Shown: positions 7,999-20,890, counted from the first letter of the stretch. The stretch is 64,000 nt of DNA from Lactifluus volemus (GCA_022376515.1 WTXI01000034.1:1-64000); one strand, 5' to 3'. Numbers and translations are program-made. Notes: generated by a model from the letters alone, not told the origin.

Positions 7999-10909
7999 TC
8001 AACCACAACAAGGACAACAACCTTTTTTTTTTTTTTCTCCATCGGCGTGTTGCGCTGTGTGTGAGGCATTCAGAACGGAAACAACAACACAGAAGCATAA
8101 CAGTATGCATACCTGGGTTCGAGCTCGCCATTTTGGCGTCATCACGAGTAAGACCTTCACCACGTCCCGAGCCCTCAAACGGCTGGTCAGTAACAAAAAG
8201 GGACCTGAACCAGGAATAACATGTTCCCGATGGTTCTTCCGGTCGCTCCGGTGGTTCTCTCAGTGGACCCGGTGGACTTCCCGGTGGACTTCCAGGTGGT
8301 CCCGGTGGCCCACCATCTTCTGGTCGTCCAGAGCCAATTTGCGTTGCTGCGCTTGTGTCCCCCAAATCATAGGTTGACCCTGACCATGGAATCAGCGACA
8401 CAGCAGCACGATGGGCTCGGTAAATGCATACCTGAAGACTGCATGCCGATTTCCGTAGTTGCGGAACGAGGCAAGCCCCGTCTGGACGACTCAGCCACAT
8501 CTCTCGATCCTCCACCTTCTTGCGGCCTCGGAGAGGCCAACCGCATTGGGACTATTCGAGGGGGCTCAGTGTCTATGATTGTATCGCGTCCCGCGGTTAC
8601 CGGACGTATCTCTCTTGGCATGTTATTTCCTCCTTGCTGTCCACCGCCTCCAGCTTGTCCCTCACTTCCATCACCCCTGGCAGCCTCTGGCCTCATCGAC
8701 TCCAAATGACTGCCTCCAGTCCTACTTCTATCTTCTATGCGAACTGGCGGCGAAGGTGTCTGAGAACTCTCTCTTATGCTTGACAAAGGCTCTCCGCTGG
8801 CCACAGGGTCACCTTGACTTTGACGCGCTGCAAGAGAACGGGAAGGCGGCGGCGGTGGGTCACGAAAGTTGACGCCATGTCCCTCGGTGGTGTCTGCGGC
8901 TGAGAAAGTGGGTTCTGAAGTTCGAACCTGCATGCTGCTATCTGAGACTTACGAGCGAATGAGCACATCAGTGACAGAGAAAAACGGCAAATACACTTAC
9001 CCTCTGTCCGTGTAGTTCTATCAGTGGAGCTGGCCGGCATATCCCGGCTTTTTTTTGCTGGTGGGTCAAGTAGTGTGGGAGGGAGAGAACTTGCATCAGA
9101 GGCCTCCAAAGGTTTGTTGGAAGGTTGATCGTGTGGTGAAGACAATGCCTTTGTAGGAGGCGAGCGCATGGTTTCGGTTGTCTTTTTTGAAATGCCACCT
9201 CCCCGCAGTCCACCGTCCCCAATTTGTCTACTTCCCTCTGCGCCCTCTTGCCTTTTTGGCTCCGAATGACCGGGTTCAGCCCGGCTACTTGTTGGGATAT
9301 CCGAGTATGCAGTACTGTCGGTGTGTGTGTGAGATTGACTGGATGGACTAGAGGATGATGGATAGCTATGTTCTATGCGATCTTCATTGCGCGTACGACT
9401 ATCCATGGACTTCTGAGACGTCTCCCTTGAAGTGCTCATACTCGATGATGGCTCTCTCTTCGCCGCAGGGCCACCTTGATCTTGACGCACTGCTGAGGAA
9501 TGGGACGGCGGCGGAGAGTCACGAAGGTTGTCGCCATGTCCCTCAGAGGAGCCCGCTGCCGGCAAAGTGGGTTGTATACTTCGACTCTCCGTGGTCAAGC
9601 TCCTATGTGAGACTAATGAAGGAGTCAGCGACTGCGCAAAATGACAGATATAGACATGTACATACCTTCCTTCCGTGTCGTTTCATGACTGTGGCCATCG
9701 GCCCTTTCTTCGACAATGATAACTTCGCTTTTGTAACAGTCTTTTTCATGACCTGCCGTTCTTTGACGAAAGATGCCGCAGAGCTAACACCTGTACTCGT
9801 GAAAGGGAATAAGCTTGCTGCCACTGCTGCTGGCTCAAGGAGTTCACTAGAAGACGCCACCTCGTCCCGTTCACTTTTCCTCGCCGCTTCATCATCTGCC
9901 TGTTGAGACCTCAGATCCATCACTCCGTCGTCGGGAAGGGTTTCTTTGTCAAGTGCAATGGGGATATCCATGGAAGGAGTGATGGTTATGGCACGCGCTG
10001 CTCGGGTTCGTGGATCGTCACCATCAGTGGAAGGCTGCGAAAGACGACCTTGTTAGGATCACAAGCACAGGTATTTATTATGCGCGAAGGCTCACCTGTG
10101 CAGATTGATTCGGTGCACCGACTTTCGCATCGAGTTCGATGGTATCTCCACGCCGGGCTGTTGGTCGAAGGTGGCCATAGGCCCTTGCTGGGGCAATAGT
10201 AGATTTGCTAAGTGTAGGAGTTGTTTCCCTGACCTGCGGTCCTTCGACGAAAGGTGCCGCAGAGCTAGCACCCGAATTCGTGAAAGTGAATAAGCTTCTT
10301 GCTATTTCTGGAACACGCCCAAAGAGTTCACTAAGAGGCGCTGCCTCGTCCCTCGCATGAAGTTCATTTTTCCTCGCCGCTTCATCATCTGCCTGTTGAG
10401 ACCTCAGGTCCACCACTCCGTCGTCGGGAAGGGTTTCTTTGTCAAGTGCAATGGGGATATCCATGGAAGAAGTGATGGTTATGGCACGCGCTGCTCGGGT
10501 TCGTGGATCGTCACCATCAGTGGAAGGCTGCGAAAGACGACCCTGTTAGAATCACAAGCACAGGTATTCATTATGCGCGAGGACTCACCTGTGCAGATTG
10601 ATTCGGTGCATCGACTTTCGCATCGAGTGCGATGGTATCTCCACGCCGGGCTGTTGGTCGAAGGTGGCCATAGGCCCTTGCTGGGGCAATAGTAGATTTG
10701 CTAAGTGTAGGGGTCGTTTCCCTGACCTGCGGTCCTTCGACGAAAGGTGCCGCAGAGCTAGCACCTGTATTCGTGAAAGTGAATAGGCTTCTTGCTATTT
10801 CTGGAACAGCGAAGAGTTCACTAAGAGGCGCCGCCTCGTCCCTCGCATGAAGTTCACTTTTCCTCGCCGCTTCATCATCATTTGCCTGTTGAGACCCCAG
10901 ATCTGCCAT
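7999..10909 (-). pseudogene. Gene D: broken family member with Cys-rich tail
   Basis: Exons on the minus strand: 10909-10589 and 10527-10096 and 10034-9666 (three first-exon copies), 9612-9001 (Ser-rich exon ending TTRTEG), 8947-8432, 8379-8113 (collagen-like GPPGPPGSPPGSPPG), and 8054-7999, which ends GCCPCCG. The usual first ATG is lost because the family's ATGGATATCC reads TTATTATCC near 10955-10960. The first ATG in frame is at 10909. The third copy carries a deletion near 9685-9700, so its end is out of phase with exon 9612-9001 and a stop follows in the next exon. I therefore call it a pseudogene, although most other junctions are still in frame. It converges on gene A. Confidence 0.65.
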
Positions 10910-10910
10910 T
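9927..10910 (-). repeat. Tandem duplication of first exon, about 493-bp period
   Basis: The landmark TCGGGAAGGGTTTCTTTG recurs with a shift of 493 bp (ending at 9940 and at 10433 for the same base), and a third, slightly different copy starts near 10910. Each unit fuses the start of exon 2 (PSTDGDDPRTRAARAI) to the start of exon 1 (MDIPIALDKE), so recombination joined intron-1-flanking sequence to the exon-1 start. The units keep the reading frame (432 nt for the middle exon). Confidence 0.8.
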
Positions 10911-10989
10911 CTGTCGTCAGGAAGAGTTTGTCGGGTTTCTTTGTCAAGTGCAATGGGGATAATAATGAAAGAAGTGATGGTGATGCCTG

Positions 10990-11455
10990 GGAAGGGCCGC
11001 CGGGGGTTCGCTCAAATATACTAAGGGCTAGGGGTAGCATTGAGGGGCCATGCTTATTACTCGAGGCCTGTTAGCCCCGTCTGTTTTCAACATGTTACTA
11101 CTTACTTGACAGCAGTATTCACTGAGGGCCTCTTTTCTTCCCAAAAGCGGAATGATTTCGGAGTCCGACCAGATGGATCTGCGGCGCATTGACAGCGCTG
11201 TCACCAAAGCGTGTTGACGAAAGCTTCCCAAGGAACGAGCCAAGCCAACGGGTTATACTTTATGCGAGAGAGTTGGGCTTGAAATCTCCCCTTCACTGTA
11301 CTACTTACATGAATGAGCGGCTAACAACACGCCGTCAAACATGCGTCTTCAGAGCATCCTGTGTCGTGTACTACGTTGTGCGTTTGAATTTTCTAAACCC
11401 GCATCAGTGTATAATGTTAGGCCTACACAACATGTACAAAGTTCATTAATGATGG
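10990..11455 (-). promoter_or_regulatory. Conserved upstream block of gene D
   Basis: Matches, in the same orientation relative to the gene, the upstream regions of E and F. Shared pieces include CTGTTTTCAACATG, TTGACAGCAGTA, CTTCCCAAAAGCGGAATGAT and GAACGAGCCAAGCCAACG. Function is inferred from conservation. Confidence 0.45.
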
Positions 11456-12682
11456 CCCGGGGTGAACTCTTGCATGAGTCTTCAACACCTTGGATGCGAA
11501 GCCCGGTTTCTTTCCCATCCATCCATTGGGCTTTTTCTGAACTTTCCGTGCGGTTTTGTGTCGATCATCTGTTTTGTTTACGTACATGTTTTCGCTCATA
11601 CGGAGTACAATTGCAAGCATATGTTTTCCCTCATAATGAGTATGTTTTTCCCACACTTCGCAGTGCCGTCCGTAGGCCAGTTCGCTGGAGTTGTGCCAGT
11701 GCAAATTCTTACTAGAGAAACGCCGACGTTGTCGTCGGCCACCTTGCTTGCGGACTGTGCAGGTTGCAAGTAGTGTGATATATTGACAGAACTTTACTAT
11801 TTGTACATTAACATACACACTCTTTGGATTTGGTACAAATTCTCCAGTCGTTCTCGCCGTCTGTAACGTGACTTCTTGCCTTCCACCTCCACCTCCTTCA
11901 CGTGCCGGACGCGCTCACACCCCAAAGCTTTCTTACGACACCATCGCCACTTACTTTGCCCGGCCCACGCACACGCCAACAGTACCGACAGCCTCCATAT
12001 TGGTATCGCCTACTTCTTCTTTCAGGACACAACCACCATACATTCCATGGGCAGAAAAGGATGGCGTACTGCAACAGTGGGCATAATCCCGACGGGTCAC
12101 GCCGAAGGTGTCGATTCCATGACAAGCATGGAGCGGAATGTTCACAAGGAGACAAGGAGGAAAAAACATTAGTAACAGGTCACAAAACATCTCGTTAAGC
12201 CCACTGTATACGTTTTCTTTTGCACAGAAAGATCAGAAAAGGCAGGCTATCGTCACAAGGAAATGCACGAAGTTGAAGGTTACGCAATATAGGCTTGAGG
12301 TCCAACTCCTTCAAAGTTGATCGGAGGATTGCGGACAGGGATATGAGGCGAACAAGGGATCGATGGGTGTAACGATGTGTGGTGGTGAGGCCCGTGAGGG
12401 TGAGGAGGCCGTTGGGGAAGCGGGAGACATGGGACAAAGCTCACCTAAACTGGGCGTATCCTTGCCAAGTTCGGGAGGCCAAGATGCTACAAGCCTCGTT
12501 TCGCTGGAGGGGTAAGTAATCCATCGTCAGTCCCCCTTGAGAGATTCGGGAGTAGATATGATGTCCTGAATGTCCCGGTAAACGATCTTCTGAGCACCGA
12601 CCTGTTTTGGGATCATCAACGGAAAAAAACCAATCGAACGCAAGCCCTCCTTTCCTCCAAAAGTGGTATAAATCACGTCCGA
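11456..12682. other. Spacer between D and G, no confident gene
   Basis: 11460-11800 is related to 55640-55830 between F and H (TTTCTTTCCCAT, CATACGG, AATGAGTATGTTTTTCCCACAC) and so belongs to the cassette. About 11830-12580 appears unique to this cassette. Short open stretches exist on both strands (for example a Leu-rich one at 12437-12195 minus), but none looks like a known protein. 12600-12682 resembles the end of H. Confidence 0.4.
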
Positions 12683-13187
12683 TTAGGCACGTTCCATGTA
12701 CCAGTCACAGAAGTTTGCAGCAGCAGCTGCCGCCACTACCAGTGAGAGTCGGGGAAGGGGAGGGACGAGGTGGACGGATGAGGTGTGCTGGGAGGACGAG
12801 CGGGATGGATAGGACTGGGGGGACGGGCAAAACCGCTGGAGGGACTGCTGAGGGGATCCTGGGGGGAACCATTTGGGGAGACCACCGGGGTCTCTGTGTC
12901 CATTCCGCCTTCGTGAATGATCTAGATCTGAGGAGTTACTAGGAATGGAACGCTGTATACCTGGACTGGATTGGTCGGGGGAGGCTGACCAAGGGTCATT
13001 TATTGATTGTTTCAACAACACAGACGCACGCAACAGCTCCTTGACCTCTTACCACCACCATCCCCAGTCAGAACCCGCCTGGTATCTCGCGACCTGACTC
13101 TGCTTTCCTCAACGTTCCACTACCTGACCTCATTCTCATTGCCTGTCTTCGTTTCGTCAACGCCTCCCCTTCTCTCCCCCTCCTCCA

Positions 13188-16100
13188 ATGGACCCCGTTG
13201 TCCCACCTCCTTCCTCTGGGGAACCCCCCGCCCTTCCTATCCCTTACACCCCCTTGCATCCTTCCCTGCCTGTCCCCGTCCCTCCCGGACTCGGGGACGT
13301 GCACCTCGTCACCGGAGCTACCTCTCTCCCTCAATTCACCATCGACCTTCTCCCCACTCCTCCTTCCTCTTTCTTCGATGCGACCGCTAATGGCAGTATC
13401 ACTAGAGCGGCCCTCGACCGCTTGGGCGAGTTTTTCAGCCACGGCTTCTCCACCCCTTCCTCCTCCCCCGATGCCGCCATCCCCCGTGAACTTTGGTTCC
13501 GCGTCGCGGCGACGATTATCCTCCAGATCCATGGCGGCATGCGCCGATCATGCATGACGCTAGACCCTGACAACCCCGGCGAGACTCATCCCCTCCCGAA
13601 CCCCTCTACTGAGCTTGAAGCCTCAGTGGCCGCTACGGCCGCGGGGGTCCTAGCCATAAACTCATTTTTCTCCAACTTCGTCGGTAACCCTGCCCACTGG
13701 TCGCTGTGTATGCGTTGTCTGGAAAACTGCAACACGGCCTCCATGGAACAACGTTTCCAAGCTGCCCTCATGTCTTGTGGCCACGATGTTCAGGTCGCCC
13801 ACACGTCTGTTTTTAATGCTGCTCACCGGGACCTCTCACAACTCGCCGATCAATGGATCGCTAACCAACTCACGGAAATTAAAGCTGCCTTGATCGGTCA
13901 CGTCCTCGGACTCCCCTCTGACACGTCCCACCCAGAACTCAATGCCTGGGTCCAGGACATGGCCCAACACATTACCGATTGTGTGATCCCCTCCCTGGCG
14001 GAGGAGGAACGCCGTACCACCATTGCGGCCTTGACCCGGGAATCCCTCGACGACGCACGGGCCCAAGTGACCGCTCTCCACAAAGATGAATTTGCCCGCC
14101 TCCAAACACAGGCCTCCCGGGAGCTCTCCGAGGAATACGAGGCTTATCGCGCCTCACTCCGTCAGCAAATGGACGCTGACTTCCTTGCCTACAAACAACA
14201 GCTCCGTATCGAAGCCCAGGAAGCCAAGGAAGCGGCCCGCATCGCCGCAGTCCAGGCGCTGCCCCCTCCTTCGAAATCTGCTGCCAAGTCTTCTCGTAAG
14301 TCCCATCGCGTCGACCCCCTCGCGCGTCCCCCTTCCAGGGCTCAGTCCGCCCACTCGTCTCCCAATCGCACCCCCCAGGCATCCCCTGTCTGCCCTCCGG
14401 AAGAGCCCCCTGCCTTATTCCTCCCCGGTCCGGGTATCCCTCCAGCCTCTCTCGGCCCCGTCCAAACCGTCCAACCCATCATTCCGACCCCTCCCCCCGG
14501 AGACCCCCCTGCCCCCACCCCTCCGACATCATCCCCCTCAAACCTCACTGAAATCTTGGCACACCTTGCCTCACTCTCCTCGAAAGTGAAGAACCTTGAC
14601 ACCAGAGTGGAAATGTTGGAAGGCTACCCCGACTTTGGTCCCGACTTCGAGATGGACTATGGCGAACCCTCGCAGACCGCCATGCCAGCCCCCCCTCAAC
14701 CGACTGGTTGGGACGACCCCTCCCCTCCTCCCATTGCACGCATCGATGATCCCTCCTTTCCCCCCCTCCTCCCCGTGGCTCCCCCATCGGCACCCCCTTC
14801 GCCCCCCCACCTATCTCAGTCCCTAACCCGCCGCCACCACCTCCGGTCGAAGCCCACTCACCCACTGGCCCGTGGACCGTCGCTGCCCATAATAGTCGGA
14901 GGAAGAAAGGCAAGCAGCCCGCCAACCCGCGATCTACCGCACGCAATGTGAGCCCTCCCGTCCCGTCGTCACAGTCTCCTCCCCCTTCCTCTGTCCTCAC
15001 CAAGGACGAACTCCTCAAGATGTCTCGCCCCCAGCTCTTGGCCGCTTACCACGCCAAGTGGGGGAAAAAACTGACCAATGCTAATCTCACGGCCCCCGCC
15101 ATCATCGATCTTTATCTTACCAAACCTATTACACAGAAACCCCAGCCCAACAAGACCCCTTCTCCTTCTCTCACCACTGACTACTTGCTTATCCGTACCT
15201 CCCCTGTCCTCCTACAGGAACCCGCACGGGGAGACCAAGGAACAATCACCAGGGACCTCCAGAAAGCCATCCGTCAATCCACAGTGCCTTCTGATGGTGT
15301 CTCCCTCCTGGCTGGGCGCTGGCAAGGCCCTAACTCACACAATTTCGTCCTCACCTTTGCTGGTTCACCCCCCATGGAGGCAATTTTCCGCCTCCGCAAA
15401 GTCCTCACTGACCCCTTCCCACCTTGCCTCCTCGCCCCACAGAAAGGCTCAGTCCGGGTCCTCCTTAACGGAGTCCCGACCATCAGAGACGAGAACGGCG
15501 ACCTCCCTTCCGAACATGACCTTCGCCGCGAACTGGAATCCAACCCTGTTTGCTCTGGCATCACCTTCCTTGCTGCCCCCCGGTGGCTCAAGAAAGATAT
15601 CGACTTCTTCGCTCGTCATTCCTCCGTCTTACTCAGTCTTGTTGACCCTGACAGGAAAACCGTCCCCTCACTCATTCGTTCCCCCCCTGCTCTCTTCGGT
15701 CAACAGACCACTGCGCAACGCTTTGAAGCCCGACCTACCCTCCAACAATGCAACCGCTGCTGGGCGCTAGGCCACCAGGCCGTGCGTTGCCGCGTCCCCG
15801 AGGGCAAGACCATTTGCCCCCGCTGCGGCGGCCCCCACCCTCTTGAACAACATGCCAATCTCTGCCCCAACCTTCATTCACACAAAGAACCGTCGACTTG
15901 CCACTGCGAGTCTACCTGCCTCAACTGCTCCCGATCCAAGAGGAAGTCAGGGAAAGGCCCCTCGCCGGTCGGACACTCCGCCCTCGACGTCTCCTGCCCT
16001 CTCCGTGCTGCATACCGCCTCCCGACCCCTCAGACAGGGAGGAGCCCCCGACCTCTCCCATTCCTACCACTTCTCGTATCGTACCAGAAACGGCACCAAT

Positions 16101-16299
16101 CTCTGCTATTTCCAGGCCACGCCCTGCCCCGATCTTTCATGACGTCAACCCGATAGACGCCTCCAACTTCCCGGCTCATGTCTTCTCCCTCGCCTCTCGC
16201 CCAGACGGCCCCTCCCCCTCCGAACTCGCTTCTTTGTCGCCAGAGGAGCAACGTTGGCTCAAATTCGAACGCGCGGCTGCCCGTCGTCAATGTCTCTAA
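13188..16299 (+). pseudogene. LINE ORF1 (gag-like), two frameshifts
   Basis: The start at 13188 (MDPVVPPPSSG) opens a 587-codon frame to 14951. It includes a predicted coiled coil (around 14030-14250, rich in EEYEAYR and KQQLRIEAQEAKEAAR) and a Pro-rich linker. The characteristic GPWTVAAHNSRRKKGKQ lies in another frame just before 14948, so a shift occurred at about 14790-14860. That second frame runs on past CNRCWALGHQAVRC and CPRCGGPHPLEQHANLC zinc knuckles (15750-15870) and a third Cys/His cluster. Another shift near 16020-16035 leads to the true C-terminus at 16299. The protein would bind element RNA. This copy cannot make it intact. Confidence 0.85.
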
Positions 16300-19200
16300 G
16301 CCATATCAAGATATTGTCGGTGAACATGCGCCGCCGCAATCACATGATGCATGCCCTCCTCCAATCCTCTGATCATCATATTCTCGCTGTCCAGGAACCC
16401 TGGTTCGGCCACGTCTCCACTTCTCGCTCTGACTCGGATCCTGACGGCCTCCCAATCCTTGGAGGGGCCGCCAATGACAAATGGACTTGTCTGAGCCCTA
16501 TTCTCGCACCCGGCCAACACGCCAAGACCCTCCTTTACGTCCATCACTCTCTCATGTCCGCCTGTTCTCCGATCCTCTGATCGATCGACGGCCTCTCTTC
16601 CCCTTCCGGCATGGCCGTTGACTTCACGTTCATTTCCGCTCCCTCTTTCCGTCTCTACAACTTCTATCACTCCGTCCCAGACCATGGACACGGCCTCCAC
16701 GGCCTCTCTCCTCCTCCATTGACCACACGGTCCCCGCCCTGGTCGTTGGCGATTTCAACACCCACAGTGCCATGTGGTCGCCTCCTGGACACGCTCTCTC
16801 CTCCTGGGGCCCCCTCCTAGAGGACTGGATAACGTCACAGGACCTCGCCTGCTTAAACCCTCTCGGTACGCCTACCTGGAGGGGACCCCCAGGACACGAA
16901 CCTTCCGTACTCGATCTCTTTCTCGTTAACTCCCTGGCTGCCGCCACCCTCGATCTTTCTCCGATCACCGTCTCTTTCGATCTCTCCCTTCACTCCGACC
17001 ATGCTGCTCTTTCCACCACTCTCTCCTTCACTCTCCTCTTCCTCCCCTCCCACCCGGGAACTCCCGGGTTCAAAGTGATTGATGACATGGAAGACGCCTG
17101 GCAACACGCCTTCCGTGCCCTCCCGATCACGCCCCCAATCACCTCGGTTGCAGACCTTTCCAGGGAAGCCGATCGCCTCCTACAGGACATCGACACGGTC
17201 AGCTTAGACTTCTTTGATCACCGTTCAACCCCGGACCCTCGGGGAGCCCGGTGGTGGAATCAAGAATGTTCTGCCGCTCTCGCTCTCTGGAAGCAGGCCC
17301 CACCTCCTCTCCGCGCCCCTCTTTACCATGCCCTTCGCACCACCATCACAAAGGCTAAGCGCGATGCCGCGCATGATTTCCTCGACCACTGCTCCCTGGA
17401 TAAACTCTGGATAGCTGCTCGTTGGCGGCACGGCCGCTCGGTCTCTCTCATCCCCCCCTTCTCGACTCTGACACAGACTCCTTAACTGCCGACCCACCGG
17501 CCATGGCGACCATCCTCCAATCCCGGTTTTTTCCGCCCCTTCCCCCGGAAGGCGGTCACACTCCCTTCGGACCCCCTCCTTTGCCCGTCCGGCATCATGG
17601 CCCTGTCACTCTTTCTGAAATCCGTTCGGCGCTGGCGCCCACCTCCAACAAGTCGGCTCCCGGTCCTAGCGGTGTCGGCTACAAACTTCTCAAATGGGCC
17701 TTCGCCGCCTCCCCTTCACGCTTCGCTACTCTCTTCTCGGCTGCTCTTTCCCTTGGAGTTCACCCTGGAAGGCGGCTCGAGTTGTCGTCCTCCACAAACT
17801 GGGCAAGCCGGATTACTCCCTGGCTAAGGCCTACAGACCCATCAGCCTCCTCGAATGCGCTGGCAAGCTCTTAGAAAAGATAGTCGCCAAACGCCTCCTA
17901 GCCGACCTTAACACCTATCACATCCTCCCCCCCTCCAATTCGGCTCCCGGGACTACAGCAGCGCTGTAGATGGCGCTGGTCACTTGGCTCATCTGCCCAG
18001 TCTTGCCTCAAGGCCGGACATGTTGCTGCAACCATCTTCTTTGACATCCAGGGTTTCTTCGACAATTGAACCCCGCCCGGGTCGCACACCTCCTTCACAT
18101 TTACGGCTTCCCCCGTCCCTGGTCCAATGGACCCTTTCTTTCCTTTCGATCGAACGGCGTCACTTTCCTTTAACGTTACACACACGACCCCCAGTCACTC
18201 TCTTACGGCACCCCTCAAGGGTCGCCTCTCTCGCCATCCTTTCGGCTATTTATACCGCCCCCCTCCTCACTCTCCTTAACTCTTCGAACCCCTCCCCCTT
18301 CACTTCCTTCCAGTTATATGTTGACGACGGCTGCATCACTGCCAGCGGGGAAACATACCGCTCTGCGGCGTCGAAGGCCGCGCGATTGTACGAGCAAGCA
18401 GCTTCCTGGCTATTTGATGTGGGGCTCCGGCTCGACCCGGAGAAGACGGAATTCATGATCTTCCGCACCCGCCATGTCGAACGCCATTTTGGCCCTCATC
18501 TAACTCGCCTCGCTCTCCGGGACCCCTCCAACGGTGAGTACACAGTCAAATCATCCAAGGTGGTTCGCTACCTCGGTATCTACTTCAACCCCACGCTTTC
18601 ATGGAAGGAACACGTCTCCATCATGGCCTCTAGAGCCCGCTCCTCCCTAGCGGCCCTAGGGGTCCTCGGCAACTCTGTCCGAGGCTTGGACTTCGCTAAT
18701 TGGCGTAAGGTCTACCTCGCGGTAATTCTTCCGATTCTCACGTACGGCTCCCCATTTGGTTTACTGACGTCAAACAGAAAGGCCTGGTTCAGCCCCTCCA
18801 GGTGGCACAGAACCAGGCCTGTCGCCGCCTCAGTGGCGCTTTCCGTACCACACCTACCGCTCCTTTACATCACCTACTTAGCATACCCCCTGTACGATAC
18901 ACCCTCCTTAAACTCAGATCACAGTACATTACACGTCTCTCATCACTTCCTCCTTCCTCCCCTCTCATCTCTGCGGTCTGGACAACCCCATATCCCGGTG
19001 GCATTCCACCTTCCTACCTCTTACGAACCTTTGGTCACTTGTTAAGTCCAGAACACCCGCTCCCTTCCCTTTCTCTTACCCTTCCCCTCCGTACTTGTCG
19101 ACCTGGTCACATCCAGGCTTCACCTCCTTCATTCCTCCGGAGACAGGACTCTCTGCTACTCGCTCCCTCATCATGAAACCCCCCCTCTACCACTTTCTTT

Positions 19201-20132
19201 ACGTTCGCTTCCTCCCCTTCCCACCCCTGACTGTACGGTCATACCTTCTTACTATACAGTGGGGAGCGGTTGCTACAGTCGGGGCCGTCGGTGGACGTGG
19301 ACCGTAGATGGTCACTCCTTAAGGCCCTTTCACAGGGTCTCAATTTTTTCCTCTCGCTCCCTTCGGGGGGCTTTCTCTATATTCTCTTACCGAACAAATT
19401 GGTACTACCTTATTTTATGAATACTTCCGCTAAGTCCCCTTTTCTTTCTTTCGCCTCCTCTTTTACCTCTTCTCTTTCTTCTTTTTGGACCCTTCCCCGG
19501 CGCGCGCCATTGAGCTACGGCTCTTCAAGGAGTCATGGGCTTGTGTCCCTGGGTCGGAGGAACTGGACCGACTCCTGGAGGAACTGCAACCTATCTTGGT
19601 CGTCGAACCCCCAGTCCCCCCCTCTGCTTTTGCGTTCGACCTGTGGGGGAAAGAGCTAGCCTCTGGAGAGCTCCCTCGCACACCGGGCCACAAGGCCTGG
19701 CGCGCGTGCCCTAACACCCCGTCGAACCAACCTCCACCATTTGTACGGGGACTGCTCTCCCACAAAAATAGACATCTCTTCACGTCCAGGCTGCAAATTC
19801 TCAGTCAACACGCCTTCTTCGCAGACTACAGCGATCAGTTCCGACCTTTGGCAGGAGACAATACCTTCTGCCCCTGCAACGACGTCCCCTTCACACCCAC
19901 ACTCTCACCACTTCACTCAGGCCCTCCCACACCGGCCCCCATCCACCGCTACTCCATCAACCATGTCCTCTTTGACTGCCGCCTCCATTCTGACCATCGT
20001 GCCTCCACTATTGAGGGGCTCTCCTCACAATACCTCTTCTCCACTGAAGCAGGTGGCCGACGTCTAGCCCAATTCCTACTCCTCTCACAACAAGGCCTCC
20101 GGCCCCTCCCACCCCGCCCCGACCCCCCTTGA
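16290..20132 (+). pseudogene. LINE ORF2 (endonuclease/reverse transcriptase), degenerate
   Basis: The ATG at 16290 overlaps the ORF1 stop by 10 bases. The start reads MSLSHIKILSVNMRRRN, followed by QEPWFG, then GDFNTHSAMW (about 16746) and HSDHA (about 16993), typical of AP-like endonuclease. Reverse transcriptase is seen at 17600-18770: KSAPGPSGV, KAYRPISLLE, a TPQGSPLS-like region, YVDD at 18317-18328, then EKTEFMIF and VRYLGIYF. A C-terminal tail with CPCNDVP...H...FDC and YLFSTEAGG ends at 20132. An RNase H-like region around 19300-19560 is possible but unclear. Stops and shifts occur at least near 16580, 16740, 17480, 17760 and 18200-18240. Confidence 0.88.
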
Positions 20133-20504
20133 ATGATTCCGGCCCCGGCCGCGCTCCCTTCTGTCTAGCCTCCTCTTACTATACTCCTTCTTTCTCCCCT
20201 TCTCATCTACCTTGTTTCCTTACTTGTGTCTCCGATTGGATAGTACCTTGTACAGAGTAACTTAGTCTTGTCGCAATATACGCGGGGACTATAAACCCCA
20301 ATTCAAAAAAAAAAAAAAAAAAAAAAACACAGACGCACGACAGGCTCGCATGGTCATTTTCATCGTCGCGGACGTTGAGTGGGGGAAGAGAAATGCAGAC
20401 GAGAGGACTCCTTCTGGGGGTATTGTTCAGTGTCTGAACTACGCGGGGGCAAGCCACCCCATGGTCTCGCAGTGTCTGGAACACTGGTCCCACATCAGCA
20501 AAAT

Positions 20505-20890
20505 AAAAAGTTACTAGAGTGACCTAGAGAAGCCCTTCTAGTCACTCTAGTGCTCTAGTTTTCGTACTAGACCTAGAAAACTTGTCATGCTCTAGTTAGC
20601 AAAACTAGACCTAGGTGACACCAGTTTCTTGTCTAGGTCTAGTTTCTCATCTAGATCTAGTTTCTCGTCTAGACCTAGTTTCTCATCTAGTTCTAGTTTC
20701 TTGACCATTTCTAGTTTCTCTCGACTATTTCTAGTTTCTCGACCATTTCTAGTTTCTCTCGACCATTTCTAGTTTCTCGCCTATTTCTAGTTTCTCGGTT
20801 ATTTCTAGTTTCTCGACAGTTTCTAGTTTCGCGATGTTTTCTAGTTTCTCAGCCACTGTCTTACTTTCTCGCTTAGATCATATACGTGAC
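20505..20890. repeat. Left subterminal CTAG repeats of the Plavaka element
   Basis: More than a dozen irregular repeats of about 18-20 bp share CTAGTTTCTCG or CTAGTTTCTC followed by ACCATTT-like spacers. The other end of the element (28150-28420) holds sparser CTAG motifs (CTAGAAAC, ACTAGACGTTACTAGAG). In CACTA-type elements such arrays bind transposase. That role is inferred here. Confidence 0.75.

Larger units (their letters stand above)
13017..20339 (+). mobile_element. LINE retrotransposon, nearly full length, degenerate
   Basis: The element occupies 13031-20325 and ends in an A run (20305-20325 or so). It is flanked by AACACAGACGCACG at 13017-13030 and 20326-20339. It carries a gag-like ORF1 with zinc knuckles and an ORF2 with AP-endonuclease and reverse transcriptase, both frameshifted. 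A 5' UTR of about 157 bp precedes ORF1, so it is probably not 5'-truncated. The C-rich, T-rich coding strand contrasts with the surrounding family. It resembles APE-type fungal LINEs such as the Tad1 group, but the clade is a guess. It sits in pseudogene G. Confidence 0.92.

Noticed and set aside
7999..8054. Lys-run membrane or nuclear signal at the D terminus
   Set aside because: The KKKK comes from a homopolymer A14 in a pseudogene and is likely length-variable. No function can be assigned.
8234..8330. Collagen-like gene
   Set aside because: The GPPGPPGSPPGSPPG stretch is only about 15 residues long within one exon of broken gene D and is not a collagen domain.
11868..12437. Separate small genes in the D-G spacer
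   Set aside because: Open stretches exist on both strands, but none has a recognisable domain, convincing splice pattern or paralogue in the other cassettes.
13068..14602. Several minus-strand frames opposite LINE ORF1
   Set aside because: They are by-products of the C-rich, Pro/Ser-coding plus strand and show no domains.
20540..20880. CRISPR-like array
   Set aside because: The repeats are irregular in length and spacing, CTAG-centred, and sit at a transposon end in a eukaryotic genome. They are subterminal transposase-binding repeats.
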